A DNA stretch of 64,000 nt from Roseivirga ehrenbergii (GTDB lineage: Bacteria; Bacteroidota; Bacteroidia; Cytophagales; Cyclobacteriaceae): positions 1-64,000 of the forward strand of contig NZ_LQZQ01000050.1 of NCBI RefSeq assembly GCF_001593005.1, written 5' to 3'. Both the position numbers and the translations under genes were made by a program. The notes beneath the pieces are model-generated. The model saw only the letters and a list, made by a program, of their open reading frames with translations, did no database searches and was not told the DNA's origin. How positions within the stretch are numbered: the stretch's first letter is position 1; each line of letters begins with the position of its first letter. Positions 46,506 through 55,295 of the stretch are shown here, piece by piece.

Positions 46506-47752
46506 TCCAGTTTTCTAAATACAACTGATGTATTGTGACCGCCAAAGCCGAAAGTATTACTCAAACAGGCATTGATTGTTCTTTCCTGAGCTTTATTGAA
46601 TGTGAAATTCAACTTAGGATTAAACTGGTCATCATCAGTAAAATGATTGATGGTTGGAGGAACAATTTGATGTTCAATTGATTTTATTGCTGCAATCGCC
46701 TCAATAGCTCCAGCAGCTCCCAAAAGGTGACCTGTCATCGATTTTGTAGAACTGATATTCAGGTTATAAGCATGCTCACCAAATACTTTTTCAATAGCAA
46801 TCACTTCACTCATATCTCCCAGAGGAGTAGAAGTTCCATGAACATTGATGTAATCAATTTCCTCAGGCTTCATTTGAGCATCTTCAAGCGCATTAATCAT
46901 CACGCTTGTAGCTCCTAAACCTTCAGGATGTGGTGCTGTTATATGATAGGCATCAGCCGACATTCCACCACCTACTATTTCCGCATAGATTTTCGCTCCA
47001 CGTGCTTTAGCATGCTCATATTCTTCCAGAATTAAAGCCCCAGCGCCTTCTCCTAAAACAAAACCATCTCTGTCTTTGTCAAAAGGCCTTGATGCTGTTT
47101 GCGGACTGTCATTTCTCTCAGAAAGTGCTTTCATAGAGTTAAATCCACCCATTCCTGCTTCGGTTACAGATGCTTCTGAGCCACCAGTAATCATCACTTT
47201 AGCTTTCCCTAATTTAATATAGGTCATAGCGTCAATCATGGCGTTGGTGGCTGAGGCACAAGCTGAAACTGTTACAAAGTTAGGGCCGCGAAAACCGTAT
47301 TTGATTGAAATCATACCCGCAGATATGTCTGCAATCATTTTTGGAATAAAGAAAGGATTGAACCTTGGGGTACCATCACCTTGAGCGAATGACATTACTT
47401 CATCCTGAAAGGTTTTAAGTCCTCCAATTCCTGATCCCCAAATTACTCCTGCTTTGGATAGGTCAATAGACGCTAAGTCCAAGCCTGAATTTTCAAAAGC
47501 TTCAGTAGCCGCAACCATTGCGAACTGAGTAAAGAGATCCATCTTACGAACCTCCTTCCTGTCGAAATAATTTAAAGGATCGTAGTCCTTTACTTCGCAG
47601 GCAAACTGAGTTTTGAATTTTTCTGGATTGAAACGGGTGATAGGCCCAGCACCACTTACACCTTTAATTAGGTTATCCCAATATGTATCAAGATTGTTCC
47701 CTAAAGGTGTTAGTGCGCCAAGGCCTGTTACTACAACTCGCTTTAATTGCAT
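46502..47752 (-). CDS. fabF: 3-oxoacyl-[acyl-carrier-protein] synthase II
   Basis: A 416-residue condensing enzyme of fatty-acid elongation. The catalytic triad is complete: C165 in VTVSACASATNA, His in NVHGTSTPLGD near 305 and His in KSMTGHLLGAAG near 340. The N-terminus VVVTGLGALTPLGN is typical. It lies 23 bp downstream of acpP and overlaps rnc by 4 bp, the standard Bacteroidota order acpP-fabF-rnc. Confidence 0.97.
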   Translation of the reverse strand: MQLKRVVVTGLGALTPLGNNLDTYWDNLIKGVSGAGPITRFNPEKFKTQFACEVKDYDPLNYFDRKEVRKMDLFTQFAMVAATEAFENSGLDLASIDLSKAGVIWGSGIGGLKTFQDEVMSFAQGDGTPRFNPFFIPKMIADISAGMISIKYGFRGPNFVTVSACASATNAMIDAMTYIKLGKAKVMITGGSEASVTEAGMGGFNSMKALSERNDSPQTASRPFDKDRDGFVLGEGAGALILEEYEHAKARGAKIYAEIVGGGMSADAYHITAPHPEGLGATSVMINALEDAQMKPEEIDYINVHGTSTPLGDMSEVIAIEKVFGEHAYNLNISSTKSMTGHLLGAAGAIEAIAAIKSIEHQIVPPTINHFTDDDQFNPKLNFTFNKAQERTINACLSNTFGFGGHNTSVVFRKLD

Positions 47753-47775
47753 ATAAGAGTAGTAAGTAAAACTTA

Positions 47776-48015
47776 TTAATTGCTAACGTTAGCTTCCAGG
47801 TAAGAGATGGCATCACCTACGGTGCCAATGTTCTCTGCTTGATCATCTGGAATTGAAATGTTGAATTCTTTCTCGAACTCCATGATTAACTCAACAGTGT
47901 CAAGTGAATCTGCTCCAAGATCATTAGTGAAGCTTGCTTCGGGAGTCACCTCTGATTCTTCTACTCCTAGTTTATCAATGATGATATCCTTTACTTTTGA
48001 TGCAATGTCCGACAT
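47776..48015 (-). CDS. acpP: Acyl carrier protein
   Basis: A 79-residue acidic protein carrying the growing acyl chain. The phosphopantetheine site is S37 in [10 protein letters not shown]. Length, acidity and helix II sequence are standard. It is the first gene of the fabF-rnc-nadE block; the divergent IPExxxVDY-type gene is close by, so both promoters must fit in about 120 bp. Confidence 0.98.
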   Translation of the reverse strand: MSDIASKVKDIIIDKLGVEESEVTPEASFTNDLGADSLDTVELIMEFEKEFNISIPDDQAENIGTVGDAISYLEANVSN

Positions 48016-48135
48016 TTTGGAAAATTTTAGTTAAAACGTGTTGCAAAGAAATGCAAATTAACAATAATGTCAAACATATTTTTTAATCTTGTCGTAGGTA
48101 CTTTGAGTGTTCAGAAACCTGTTTTTTTAGCATCT

Positions 48136-48564
48136 ATGGCAAAAAATAAACTTGAAATTTCTTATGAGATCGATTTTGAGCTGATAGCGATTAATGCCAG
48201 TGTTAAGGAGTATAAACTTGCTTGGGTGTTAAACAAAACCCTAGGGTGGAATTTGGTTAAAAATGAGAATATTAAACTGGATTTTACAGGAAATAGGGTT
48301 ATGTCGATTTCAAACTATTTGTACACAACCGAATATCAGGTTTTCAGACTAATCAGGAATAGGGCGATTGAGGGAGAGGAGCAATACAATGCGTTTATTA
48401 TTCCTGAGTTAAAGAATTTCGACTTTTTTATTATGATAGAAAATGAATCTGTTGGTTTTGACCTAAATACTTTCATTTCAAAAATCAAAGAAATACCTTT
48501 CGTTCAATTCGCGGTGTTAATGGATGCTGCGACATTAAAGTCTAAGGACAATTTAATATTTTAA
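48136..48564 (+). CDS. IPExxxVDY-family protein
   Basis: The ATG at 48136 (MAKNKLEISYEIDFEL) is preferred; an earlier in-frame ATG at 48067 adds 23 hydrophobic residues atypical of the family. The 142-residue protein has the family hallmark IPELKNFDFFIMIE near 95. This small conserved Bacteroidota family is usually found beside pyk and the acpP block, as here: pyk starts after 1 bp. Biochemical role unknown. Confidence 0.85.
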   Translation: MAKNKLEISYEIDFELIAINASVKEYKLAWVLNKTLGWNLVKNENIKLDFTGNRVMSISNYLYTTEYQVFRLIRNRAIEGEEQYNAFIIPELKNFDFFIMIENESVGFDLNTFISKIKEIPFVQFAVLMDAATLKSKDNLIF

Positions 48565-48565
48565 C

Positions 48566-50002
48566 ATGGGTTATAATAAGAATATCAATAAAGCTAAAAT
48601 TGTGGCCACCGTAGGTCCTGCAAGCGACTCTAAAGAGATGCTCAAGGAACTGATCTATGCTGGAGTAAATGTTTTTCGCTTGAATTTTTCGCATGGAGAT
48701 CATGCAAATAAGTCTCAAATAATAGAGAGAATAAGAGAGCTTAATAATGAGTTAGGTACCTATTGCTCTATACTTCAAGATTTACAAGGGCCTAAAATTA
48801 GGGTAGGTGAAATTGAAGGTGGTGAAGTGTTAATTACTGCTGGCCAAGAAATAGTGATTACCACCGAACAGATGGTGGGGAATAGTAAGAAAGTTTCTAC
48901 TGTTTACGAAAATCTATCCACTGATGTAAGTATTGGTGATATGATTTTAATAGATGATGGTAACCTAGAGCTTACGGTTAAATCGATTAATGGTGCAGAC
49001 GTTACTTGCGTTGTTAAATACGGTGGAATGCTGAAATCTAAAAAAGGAATTAACCTTCCATTCACAAAAGTATCTGCCCCTTCCCTTACTCCAAAAGACA
49101 TTGAAGATTTGGCATTTGGTCTGGAAAATGAGGTAGACTGGATTGCTTTATCTTTCGTTCGTCATGCTGATGATATCCGAGATTTGAGATCAAGAATTCA
49201 GGCGGCTGGTAAGGATTGTAGGATTGTAGCGAAAATTGAAAAACCAGAAGCGCTTCAAAATATAGATGAAATCATAGCTGAATCCGATGCATTAATGGTG
49301 GCTCGCGGAGATTTAGGAGTTGAAATCGTTATGGAGGAAGTGCCAATCGCTCAAAAAATGATTGTTGAGAAGTGTAATTTGGCGGCTAAACCAGTAATCA
49401 TTGCTACTCAAATGATGGAGAGCATGATTTATAATCCGCGTCCTACAAGAGCCGAGACAAACGATGTTGCTAATGCTGTGTTGGATGGTGCTGATGCATT
49501 AATGCTTTCTGCGGAAACTGCTGCAGGTAAATACCCAGTACAAACTATTAAGAGCATGGCAAAGACGATTGCCTCTGTAGAATCTTCAGCCCAAAGTATT
49601 TATAGTAATTTTTATGAGCCTTTAGAGTCAAGCGATACTTACATGAATGATAATATTATGTTGTCAGCTTGTCGTTTGGCAGAAAGAATTGAAGCCACTG
49701 CGGTTTTAGGAAATACAGTGTCAGGTTATACAGCTTTTAAATTATCCTCACACAGACCAAAATCCAATATTTTCATTTTCACTCCTAAAAAGAGTTTGTT
49801 GACTAAGCTAGCTTTGGTTTGGGGAGTTAGAGGCTATTTTTACGATAGCCAAGAGTCTACGGATCAAACGTTTAAAGATCATGAGAACATTCTTAAGGCA
49901 AACGGACATTTAGAGAAGGGAGATGTATTTATTACCACTGCGAGTATGCCTATTCGAGAAAGAGGAAGAACAAATATGCTAAAGCTTAATATTGCTGATT
50001 AA
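48566..50002 (+). CDS. pyk: Pyruvate kinase
   Basis: A 478-residue glycolytic enzyme making pyruvate and ATP from phosphoenolpyruvate and ADP. Seen: KIVATVGPAS at 9-18, FRLNFSHG, the signature region IVAKIEKPEALQNIDEI with the catalytic lysine near 220, VARGDLGVEI, and TQMMESMIYNPRPTRAE. The C-terminal allosteric domain ends GRTNMLKLNI. It is coupled to the IPExxxVDY gene. The stop overlaps the convergent NFACT gene stop by a few bases. Confidence 0.97.
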   Translation: MGYNKNINKAKIVATVGPASDSKEMLKELIYAGVNVFRLNFSHGDHANKSQIIERIRELNNELGTYCSILQDLQGPKIRVGEIEGGEVLITAGQEIVITTEQMVGNSKKVSTVYENLSTDVSIGDMILIDDGNLELTVKSINGADVTCVVKYGGMLKSKKGINLPFTKVSAPSLTPKDIEDLAFGLENEVDWIALSFVRHADDIRDLRSRIQAAGKDCRIVAKIEKPEALQNIDEIIAESDALMVARGDLGVEIVMEEVPIAQKMIVEKCNLAAKPVIIATQMMESMIYNPRPTRAETNDVANAVLDGADALMLSAETAAGKYPVQTIKSMAKTIASVESSAQSIYSNFYEPLESSDTYMNDNIMLSACRLAERIEATAVLGNTVSGYTAFKLSSHRPKSNIFIFTPKKSLLTKLALVWGVRGYFYDSQESTDQTFKDHENILKANGHLEKGDVFITTASMPIRERGRTNMLKLNIAD

Positions 50003-51564
50003 GCTTCTGTTTGTGGCCCTTGAGAAGGAACCATTATTACCTTTTCTTGAGCCACAAATACTTGCCCTGGAGCCGTGCCTTTCTTTTTTCGCACATGTTT
50101 AACAGGTGTATAAATAACCGGTACCAACGTATCGGTTTTTCTTTTTGAATAGTAGGCGGCAAATCCAGCAGCTCGTTCAATAACAGAAGTTGGAATACTC
50201 TTACCCACCTGATGTTTGATCAATACATGAGATCCAGGGACATCCTTGGCATGTAGCCAAAGGTCTTCCTTGAAGGAGTGTTTCAAAGTGAGCTCATCAT
50301 TAGATTTTGCATTTTTTCCTACCCAAACCTGATAGCCCTGAACCATAAAGGTTTTGTAAGGTAAATGAACTTCTTGGTTGCCCTTATTTCCAGCCAAGTC
50401 GCTACTTTTTATGATTAACCTCAAAGCTTTCAGGGTTTCGGTTTTCTCAATTGCTTCTCTCTGGTTTTGAAAGTTGATCAGCTGTTCTTCTTTATTTAAA
50501 ATGTTTTCTGTGAGTTTTTCAACTTCGATTTTCCTATTCTTCGACTTACGGTAATAATTTTCAGCGTTTTTTTGTGGGGAAAGTAACTTGTTGAGCTTAA
50601 TGTCAATATTCTCGTTTGTGTAGAAGTTGAATAGGTTAATCATTGTTTCCCCAGAACGAATTGCATGGAGGTTGGCCATAATGATATCCGCAATTTGGTT
50701 CGGTGCTGTGGCTGATTCAAGCTTATCTAATTGTTGTTGTGTTTTATGAATGTAGCTCTTGGCTTGACTGATTTTTTTATTGAGCAGTTGTATAGCGCTG
50801 CCTTTTTCTTTTTCAAAAAAGTATTCGGTGTGAAAAACCTGATAAAAACGATTTAGCGCATGCACAGGGTCGGTTGAAAGTATCTCTTTTATTTTACCGT
50901 ATTCAATTAAACTTAGTGATGGTCTTCCGTTGGTTTCAGTAATATAAAATGGGTTGGTTTCTAGTTTATAAACCAACTCTGATAACTTACTCCACTGTTC
51001 GGTAGCAGTGAGTTCGTGAAAATTGCCTGCCAACAGGTGTTCCTTGATTAGTTTTCCAAATGTGGGGTAGAGCTTGCTATAGCTGGGTTCAGCTAAGTAC
51101 AGGGCTTCTGAGCGTTCGATCGGTCTTTCTAAAGAAGAGAGGGTAATCGACTTGTCTGCTATTAACTTCTTTTTGAATAACTGAGGATTTTGGCCTTTGG
51201 GAATTAAGATGATATTAGATCTATTTCCATGCATTTTGAAAAGTAGCACAGCACCATTTTTAAAGGCAATGTGAAAGGCCCTTTCGTTTTCATATTGGTG
51301 AATCGATTGAACCTTACACCGAACCAAAAAAGGGAAAATGTCGGCACTGTTTCGTTTACTTCGAGCAAAGTTTTCAGGAAAAGATAAGGCTGTAAAGTCA
51401 CTTTGCAGCGTGGCCTTGATATAAAAGCTACTCTTGTCTTTTAATAAAAAGCTTAGAATCAGTTCGTCTTTTTCTTGACTAAAAGATTCAACCAACTCCG
51501 ATCCTAGGAGTATTTGCTCCAGAGATTTTGAAAGTCTTTTTAAAACGTAATAATTAAGGTGCAC
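49999..51564 (-). CDS. NFACT (RqcH/Rqc2-like) ribosome quality-control protein
   Basis: A 521-residue NFACT family protein. The NFACT-N domain is at about 1-190 (shortened N-terminus MHLNYYVLKRLSKSLEQILLG), a long coiled coil at about 255-385, and the NFACT-R (DUF814) domain at about 400-510 with DLWLHAKDVPGSHVLIK. Bacterial RqcH adds C-terminal alanine tails to stalled nascent chains on split 50S subunits. Whether this one does so depends on N-terminal residues I cannot judge. GTG start overlapping the MBL stop by one base. Confidence 0.88.
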   Translation of the reverse strand: MHLNYYVLKRLSKSLEQILLGSELVESFSQEKDELILSFLLKDKSSFYIKATLQSDFTALSFPENFARSKRNSADIFPFLVRCKVQSIHQYENERAFHIAFKNGAVLLFKMHGNRSNIILIPKGQNPQLFKKKLIADKSITLSSLERPIERSEALYLAEPSYSKLYPTFGKLIKEHLLAGNFHELTATEQWSKLSELVYKLETNPFYITETNGRPSLSLIEYGKIKEILSTDPVHALNRFYQVFHTEYFFEKEKGSAIQLLNKKISQAKSYIHKTQQQLDKLESATAPNQIADIIMANLHAIRSGETMINLFNFYTNENIDIKLNKLLSPQKNAENYYRKSKNRKIEVEKLTENILNKEEQLINFQNQREAIEKTETLKALRLIIKSSDLAGNKGNQEVHLPYKTFMVQGYQVWVGKNAKSNDELTLKHSFKEDLWLHAKDVPGSHVLIKHQVGKSIPTSVIERAAGFAAYYSKRKTDTLVPVIYTPVKHVRKKKGTAPGQVFVAQEKVIMVPSQGPQTEA

Positions 51565-52325
51565 TAGATTTCGATTTTTAGCCCATCGTAAGCTATTTCG
51601 ATATTTTCTGGCAGAAGTTTCTCTGTTTTTTTATGAGTACCCATTCTATGACTCAAGTGTGTGAAATAAGTGTGGTCAGCATTGATTTCTTTAGCTAAGC
51701 TAATGGCCTCATTTAAGGTCATATGGCTAAGGTGTTCATCAATTTGAAGTGCATTGATCACTAGTGTCTTCGAGCCCCTTATTTTTTCTTTTTCTTTATC
51801 AGAGATCGTTTTGGCGTCAGTTATGTAGGTGAAATCTTTAATTCTAAACCCAAAAACGGGTAGTTTGAAATGGGTTACTTCGATAGGAGTGATTTTCGTT
51901 TTTTCTATAAAGAAAGGAGAGTTGTCGATTTCTTGAATTTCGACCATGGGAATACCTGGGTATTTATTCTCACTGAAGATGTATGCAAACTCCCTTTTCA
52001 GCTGTTCTACCACATTTCCACGTGCGTAAACCGGCATATCCTTTTTTTGAAGAAAGTTGAATGACCTAATGTCGTCCATGCCAGCCGTGTGGTCTTTGTG
52101 TTCGTGGGTAAAAACAAGAGCATCTAATTGGGTGATGTTCTCCCTAAGGATTTGCTGTCTAAAGTCAGGGCCAGAGTCAAAAATTATACTTAATCCGTCA
52201 ACTTCTACATGGATTGAAGTCCTAAGTCTTTTGTCTCTAAAGTCCAATGAACGACAAACTTCACAGGTGCATCCAATTACAGGGACTCCTTGAGAGGTTC
52301 CGGTGCCTAAAAAAGTAACTTTCAC
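51564..52325 (-). CDS. MBL-fold metallo-hydrolase (PhnP-like)
   Basis: A 253-residue metallo-beta-lactamase-fold hydrolase. Family start GTGTSQGVPVIGC at 6-18 with a CTCEVC cluster, metal motif FTHEHKDHTAGMDDI near 75-90 (HxHxDH), and further ligands in THFKLPVFG and TYFTHLSHRMG. It resembles PhnP-type phosphodiesterases, which hydrolyse cyclic nucleotide or phosphoribosyl esters. It uses GTG overlapping the previous stop as GTGA, and its neighbours suggest one transcript from the response-regulator genes to NFACT. Confidence 0.88.
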   Translation of the reverse strand: MKVTFLGTGTSQGVPVIGCTCEVCRSLDFRDKRLRTSIHVEVDGLSIIFDSGPDFRQQILRENITQLDALVFTHEHKDHTAGMDDIRSFNFLQKKDMPVYARGNVVEQLKREFAYIFSENKYPGIPMVEIQEIDNSPFFIEKTKITPIEVTHFKLPVFGFRIKDFTYITDAKTISDKEKEKIRGSKTLVINALQIDEHLSHMTLNEAISLAKEINADHTYFTHLSHRMGTHKKTEKLLPENIEIAYDGLKIEI

Positions 52326-52597
52326 AGGTCTATTTCAGTTTGAGACAACTCCATTAAGAGCTTTCGATTCTTTTCGTTGAGCTTGGATTTGTCTATTTGA
52401 ACGGACTTCAGGATGTCGATTAGGCAAGAGATCTTACCTTCTGTAGTGTAGTATTTATTAACGATTGCTATTTTGGTGTCATGTAAAAGGCAGTAACCTG
52501 ACTTGAAACTGCCTTTTTCATAACGTAGTATGTAGTCAGATTCAGCGAATATATCTTCGAGTTTGCTCAAAAATTGTTTCGTGTATCTAATAGTCAT
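52322..52597 (-). CDS. Conserved small hypothetical protein
   Basis: A 91-residue soluble protein with no signal peptide or membrane segment. The pattern LEDIFAESDYILRYEKGSFKSGYCLL and KIAIVNKYYTTEGK.SCL looks like a conserved Bacteroidota family I cannot name. The start overlaps the response-regulator stop by ATGA and its stop overlaps the MBL start by GTGA, so it is firmly embedded in this operon. Function unknown. Confidence 0.8.
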   Translation of the reverse strand: MTIRYTKQFLSKLEDIFAESDYILRYEKGSFKSGYCLLHDTKIAIVNKYYTTEGKISCLIDILKSVQIDKSKLNEKNRKLLMELSQTEIDL

Positions 52598-52983
52598 TCA
52601 GCAGATCCGGTGTATTTTTTTACCAGTTCGATAAGCTTATCGTAATCCAATGGTTTTTGCATATACTCATCGATTCCAGCTTCGAAAAAAGTGCTTTCAG
52701 GAAGGTTTTTAGCATTTCCAGAGATGCCAATAATAGGCACTTTCCCTTTTTTGTTTTTAATGGCTCTAATTTTTTTAGTTGCCTCTAACCCACTCATTAC
52801 GGGAAGGTTGAAGTCCATTATAATTAGATCGTAATCACCTTTTTCATACTTGTCCAAAACGCTTTGTCCATCTTTCGCAGAGGTGATTTTACAGTTTTCG
52901 AAAAGCAGGATTTTTTTCAAAAGGTTTTGAATTACGGAGCTGTCTTCCGCAACGAGTACGTTTTTATAATCCACTTCAGTCAT
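52594..52983 (-). CDS. Single-domain response regulator
   Basis: A 129-residue receiver domain: acidic E13-D14, phospho-acceptor D57 in IIMDFNLPVMSG, conserved lysine in YMQKPL near 110. No output domain. It directly follows the receiver-Hpt protein gene (start adjacent to its stop), so it may be the final acceptor of a phosphorelay. No kinase gene is linked. Confidence 0.93.
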   Translation of the reverse strand: MTEVDYKNVLVAEDSSVIQNLLKKILLFENCKITSAKDGQSVLDKYEKGDYDLIIMDFNLPVMSGLEATKKIRAIKNKKGKVPIIGISGNAKNLPESTFFEAGIDEYMQKPLDYDKLIELVKKYTGSAE

Positions 52984-53781
52984 TTAGTTTAAGTTTAGAA
53001 TTCTTCCGTAATTACTTACGAAAGTGGTGAATAAAGCAAGTAATTGCCGTAAATAATTTTCTAAATCTGCTGTTTTATGATTTTTTATTTCGATTTCTGC
53101 CTTTTCGGAAAACTTGGCAATTGGAGTAAGACCTAAAGATGCCGAATTTCCCTTGATGGTATGCAAGATACTTAAAATTTTATCAAAATCATTTGACGCA
53201 ATGTGAGATTTTAACTGCTCTATAGCTTCGGTAGTTTCTGTTTCAAATTCTTTATATATTTCTAATAACTCCTTTTGTGAAGCGTATTTTTTGAGCTCTT
53301 TAACTGTTTTTATTTCAATCAATTCCGCATCTGATAGCTTCAGAGTATGATTTGAAGCAAATTTCTCTTCTCTCCATTTCTGAAGTAGTTCTCCGATCTG
53401 ATCCTTAAAAATGGTGGCTTTTATAGGCTTCAAAAATAGTTCGTCAAAGCCTAATTGTTTAAATGAAGTATTTCCAAAATCATCAGAAAAACCAGTGACT
53501 GCAAAAATGAGTGAAGGGTAATCGGTATGCCTTTCTTTAATAAGGTTCAAGCATTCAAAGCCATCCATTTCGGGCATTTGAATATCCATAAGAATAACAT
53601 CGGGAATGTGATTTTCAAGCAATTTCAGAGCCATTTGGCCGCTAGAAGCTGATAACAATTCTGTATCTTCGTCCGATAAAACGGAGCGTAAGTATTGACG
53701 ATTTATGTCGTTATCGTCTACGATAAGTATTTTTCTGCTCAAAATGGGATGTCTAGGTCGAAGTCTGGCAAGTTTATTCAT
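52984..53781 (-). CDS. Response regulator with C-terminal Hpt domain
   Basis: A 265-residue phosphorelay protein. The receiver domain (17-133) has D22-D23 and phospho-acceptor D66 in VILMDIQMPEMDG. The Hpt domain (about 160-262) has H207 in LHTIKGNSASLG. It can take phosphate on D66 and transfer through H207, probably to the next receiver gene. It is divergent from miaA with only 5 bp between the annotated start codons, so promoters must overlap coding sequence. Confidence 0.92.
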   Translation of the reverse strand: MNKLARLRPRHPILSRKILIVDDNDINRQYLRSVLSDEDTELLSASSGQMALKLLENHIPDVILMDIQMPEMDGFECLNLIKERHTDYPSLIFAVTGFSDDFGNTSFKQLGFDELFLKPIKATIFKDQIGELLQKWREEKFASNHTLKLSDAELIEIKTVKELKKYASQKELLEIYKEFETETTEAIEQLKSHIASNDFDKILSILHTIKGNSASLGLTPIAKFSEKAEIEIKNHKTADLENYLRQLLALFTTFVSNYGRILNLN

Positions 53782-53786
53782 TAATT

Positions 53787-54740
53787 ATGACGATTCAAAT
53801 AGGAGGTGTGATTAAGTTTAACTTTTTGATTTGTGTGGTTGGTCCCACTGCTGTAGGGAAAACAGCGCAATCAATTATCTTAGCTAAAAACCTTGAAAGT
53901 GAAATTGTTTCTGCCGATTCTCGTCAGTTTTATAGAGAGTTGGAAATTGGAACGGCCAAGCCGAGTAATGCAGAGCTTTCAGCAGCAAAACACCATCTCA
54001 TAAACTCCCTTTCCATCCGAGATCATTATGATGTAGGAAAATTTGAAAATGATGCTTTAAAAATCTTGAAAGGTATTTTTTCAAGAAGTAAAACTGCAAT
54101 TATGGTGGGTGGTTCAGGATTGTTTGTTGATGCGGTTTGTTATGGATTAGATGATTTACCTCAAGTATCTTCTGAATTAAGAAATGAACTTACTCTAGAG
54201 CTCAATGCGAAGGGGCTTCAATCGCTTGTTAATGAATTAATGGAGTCAGACCCGGAGTATTGTAAACATGCCGACCTTAAAAACCCACAACGCGTAATTC
54301 GAGCTTTAGAGGTTGTTCGCTCAACGGGAAAACCCTTTAGTAGCTTTAGAACAGGTAAGAAAGTAGACCGACCGTTTCATATAATTATGGTAGGGCTAGA
54401 AATGGAGCGAGAGAAGCTTTATGAGCGAATTGATTTACGAATGGACCAAATGATCGAAAACGGTCTATTTGAAGAGGCTGAAAAATTTTACACAGAACGT
54501 AATCTTAATGCACTTCAAACAGTGGGGTATAAAGAAATTTTCGGCTACCTGGCTGGAGAATACGATAAAGAAGAAGCCATCCGATTGCTCAAAAGGAATT
54601 CAAGAAGATATGCCAAACGCCAAATGACTTGGTTTAAGAAAAACGAGCAAGTCAAATGGTTTGAAGCCACTGACAGCGAAGGCGTGTTAAAATATGTAAT
54701 GTCAGAAATTGAATCAAAAAGTCTTGAATCCGAAAAGTGA
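53787..54740 (+). CDS. miaA: tRNA dimethylallyltransferase
   Basis: A 317-residue enzyme adding a dimethylallyl group to A37 of tRNAs reading UNN codons. P-loop GPTAVGKT at 18-25, SADSRQFYRELEIGTAKPS at about 40-58, KHHLIN, and TVGYKEIFGYL near 250. The listed start leaves 17 residues before the P-loop, more than usual; a GTG at 53808 is possible and would leave more room for promoters. The 3' end overlaps the convergent membrane-protein gene by 27 bp. Confidence 0.94.
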   Translation: MTIQIGGVIKFNFLICVVGPTAVGKTAQSIILAKNLESEIVSADSRQFYRELEIGTAKPSNAELSAAKHHLINSLSIRDHYDVGKFENDALKILKGIFSRSKTAIMVGGSGLFVDAVCYGLDDLPQVSSELRNELTLELNAKGLQSLVNELMESDPEYCKHADLKNPQRVIRALEVVRSTGKPFSSFRTGKKVDRPFHIIMVGLEMEREKLYERIDLRMDQMIENGLFEEAEKFYTERNLNALQTVGYKEIFGYLAGEYDKEEAIRLLKRNSRRYAKRQMTWFKKNEQVKWFEATDSEGVLKYVMSEIESKSLESEK

Positions 54741-55160
54741 AGCCACCATTTTATTTGCTGGTGAAGCGATAAACCTATTATATTCTCCAGAAGTGGTTCT
54801 CAGTTTACGTAACAGTTGCTTCTGCTCTTCATTCAATCGCTGAATTTGGGTTGATAATGGTTTGTCCGATATTTGAGGGGCAGCCAAATTAATTTCATCA
54901 ATCAATGCTTCTTCTTTATTAAAGCTTTGAAACCTATCAGTTGATGTCTTTTTCAACTGCATAGCAACTTCCGCCAATGGTGAAACCTCGTTGCTGTTGT
55001 GGTAACCTAATATTAACTGTTTTCTTTCACGGCTTACCTCCTCCATTCTGTCAATGGTTTTGGTAATGTTAGCTTTTCTAGGTTTTATTTGGTTGTATAT
55101 GTAAATCGAAAATAGAAGGATGAATCCTAATAATGCGACTATAATTGGCATGTAACCCAT
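54714..55160 (-). CDS. Membrane-anchored hypothetical protein with coiled coil
   Basis: The ATG at 55160 (MGYMPIIVALLGFILLFSIYIYNQ) is chosen; earlier codons add a poor N-terminus. The 148-residue protein has one N-terminal membrane anchor followed by a charged helical region with heptads (NKTIDRMEEVS, QIQRLNEEQKQLLRKLR). The C-terminus reads NKMVASLFGFKTF. It resembles LemA-like or cytoplasmic anchor proteins only in layout, without a firm family match. Convergent overlap with miaA. Confidence 0.75.
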   Translation of the reverse strand: MGYMPIIVALLGFILLFSIYIYNQIKPRKANITKTIDRMEEVSRERKQLILGYHNSNEVSPLAEVAMQLKKTSTDRFQSFNKEEALIDEINLAAPQISDKPLSTQIQRLNEEQKQLLRKLRTTSGEYNRFIASPANKMVASLFGFKTF

Positions 55161-55295
55161 TGTTGTTTGTTTTGTATTTGACCTAATTTGTTCGAAGTAA
55201 ATTTTTTTTGAGAACAAAAGCAAAGTTAACCCTTAATAGCGGCTTAATATCCTATTGTTTTATGTCATTATCGGTTTTCTTATCATATTTGACCA

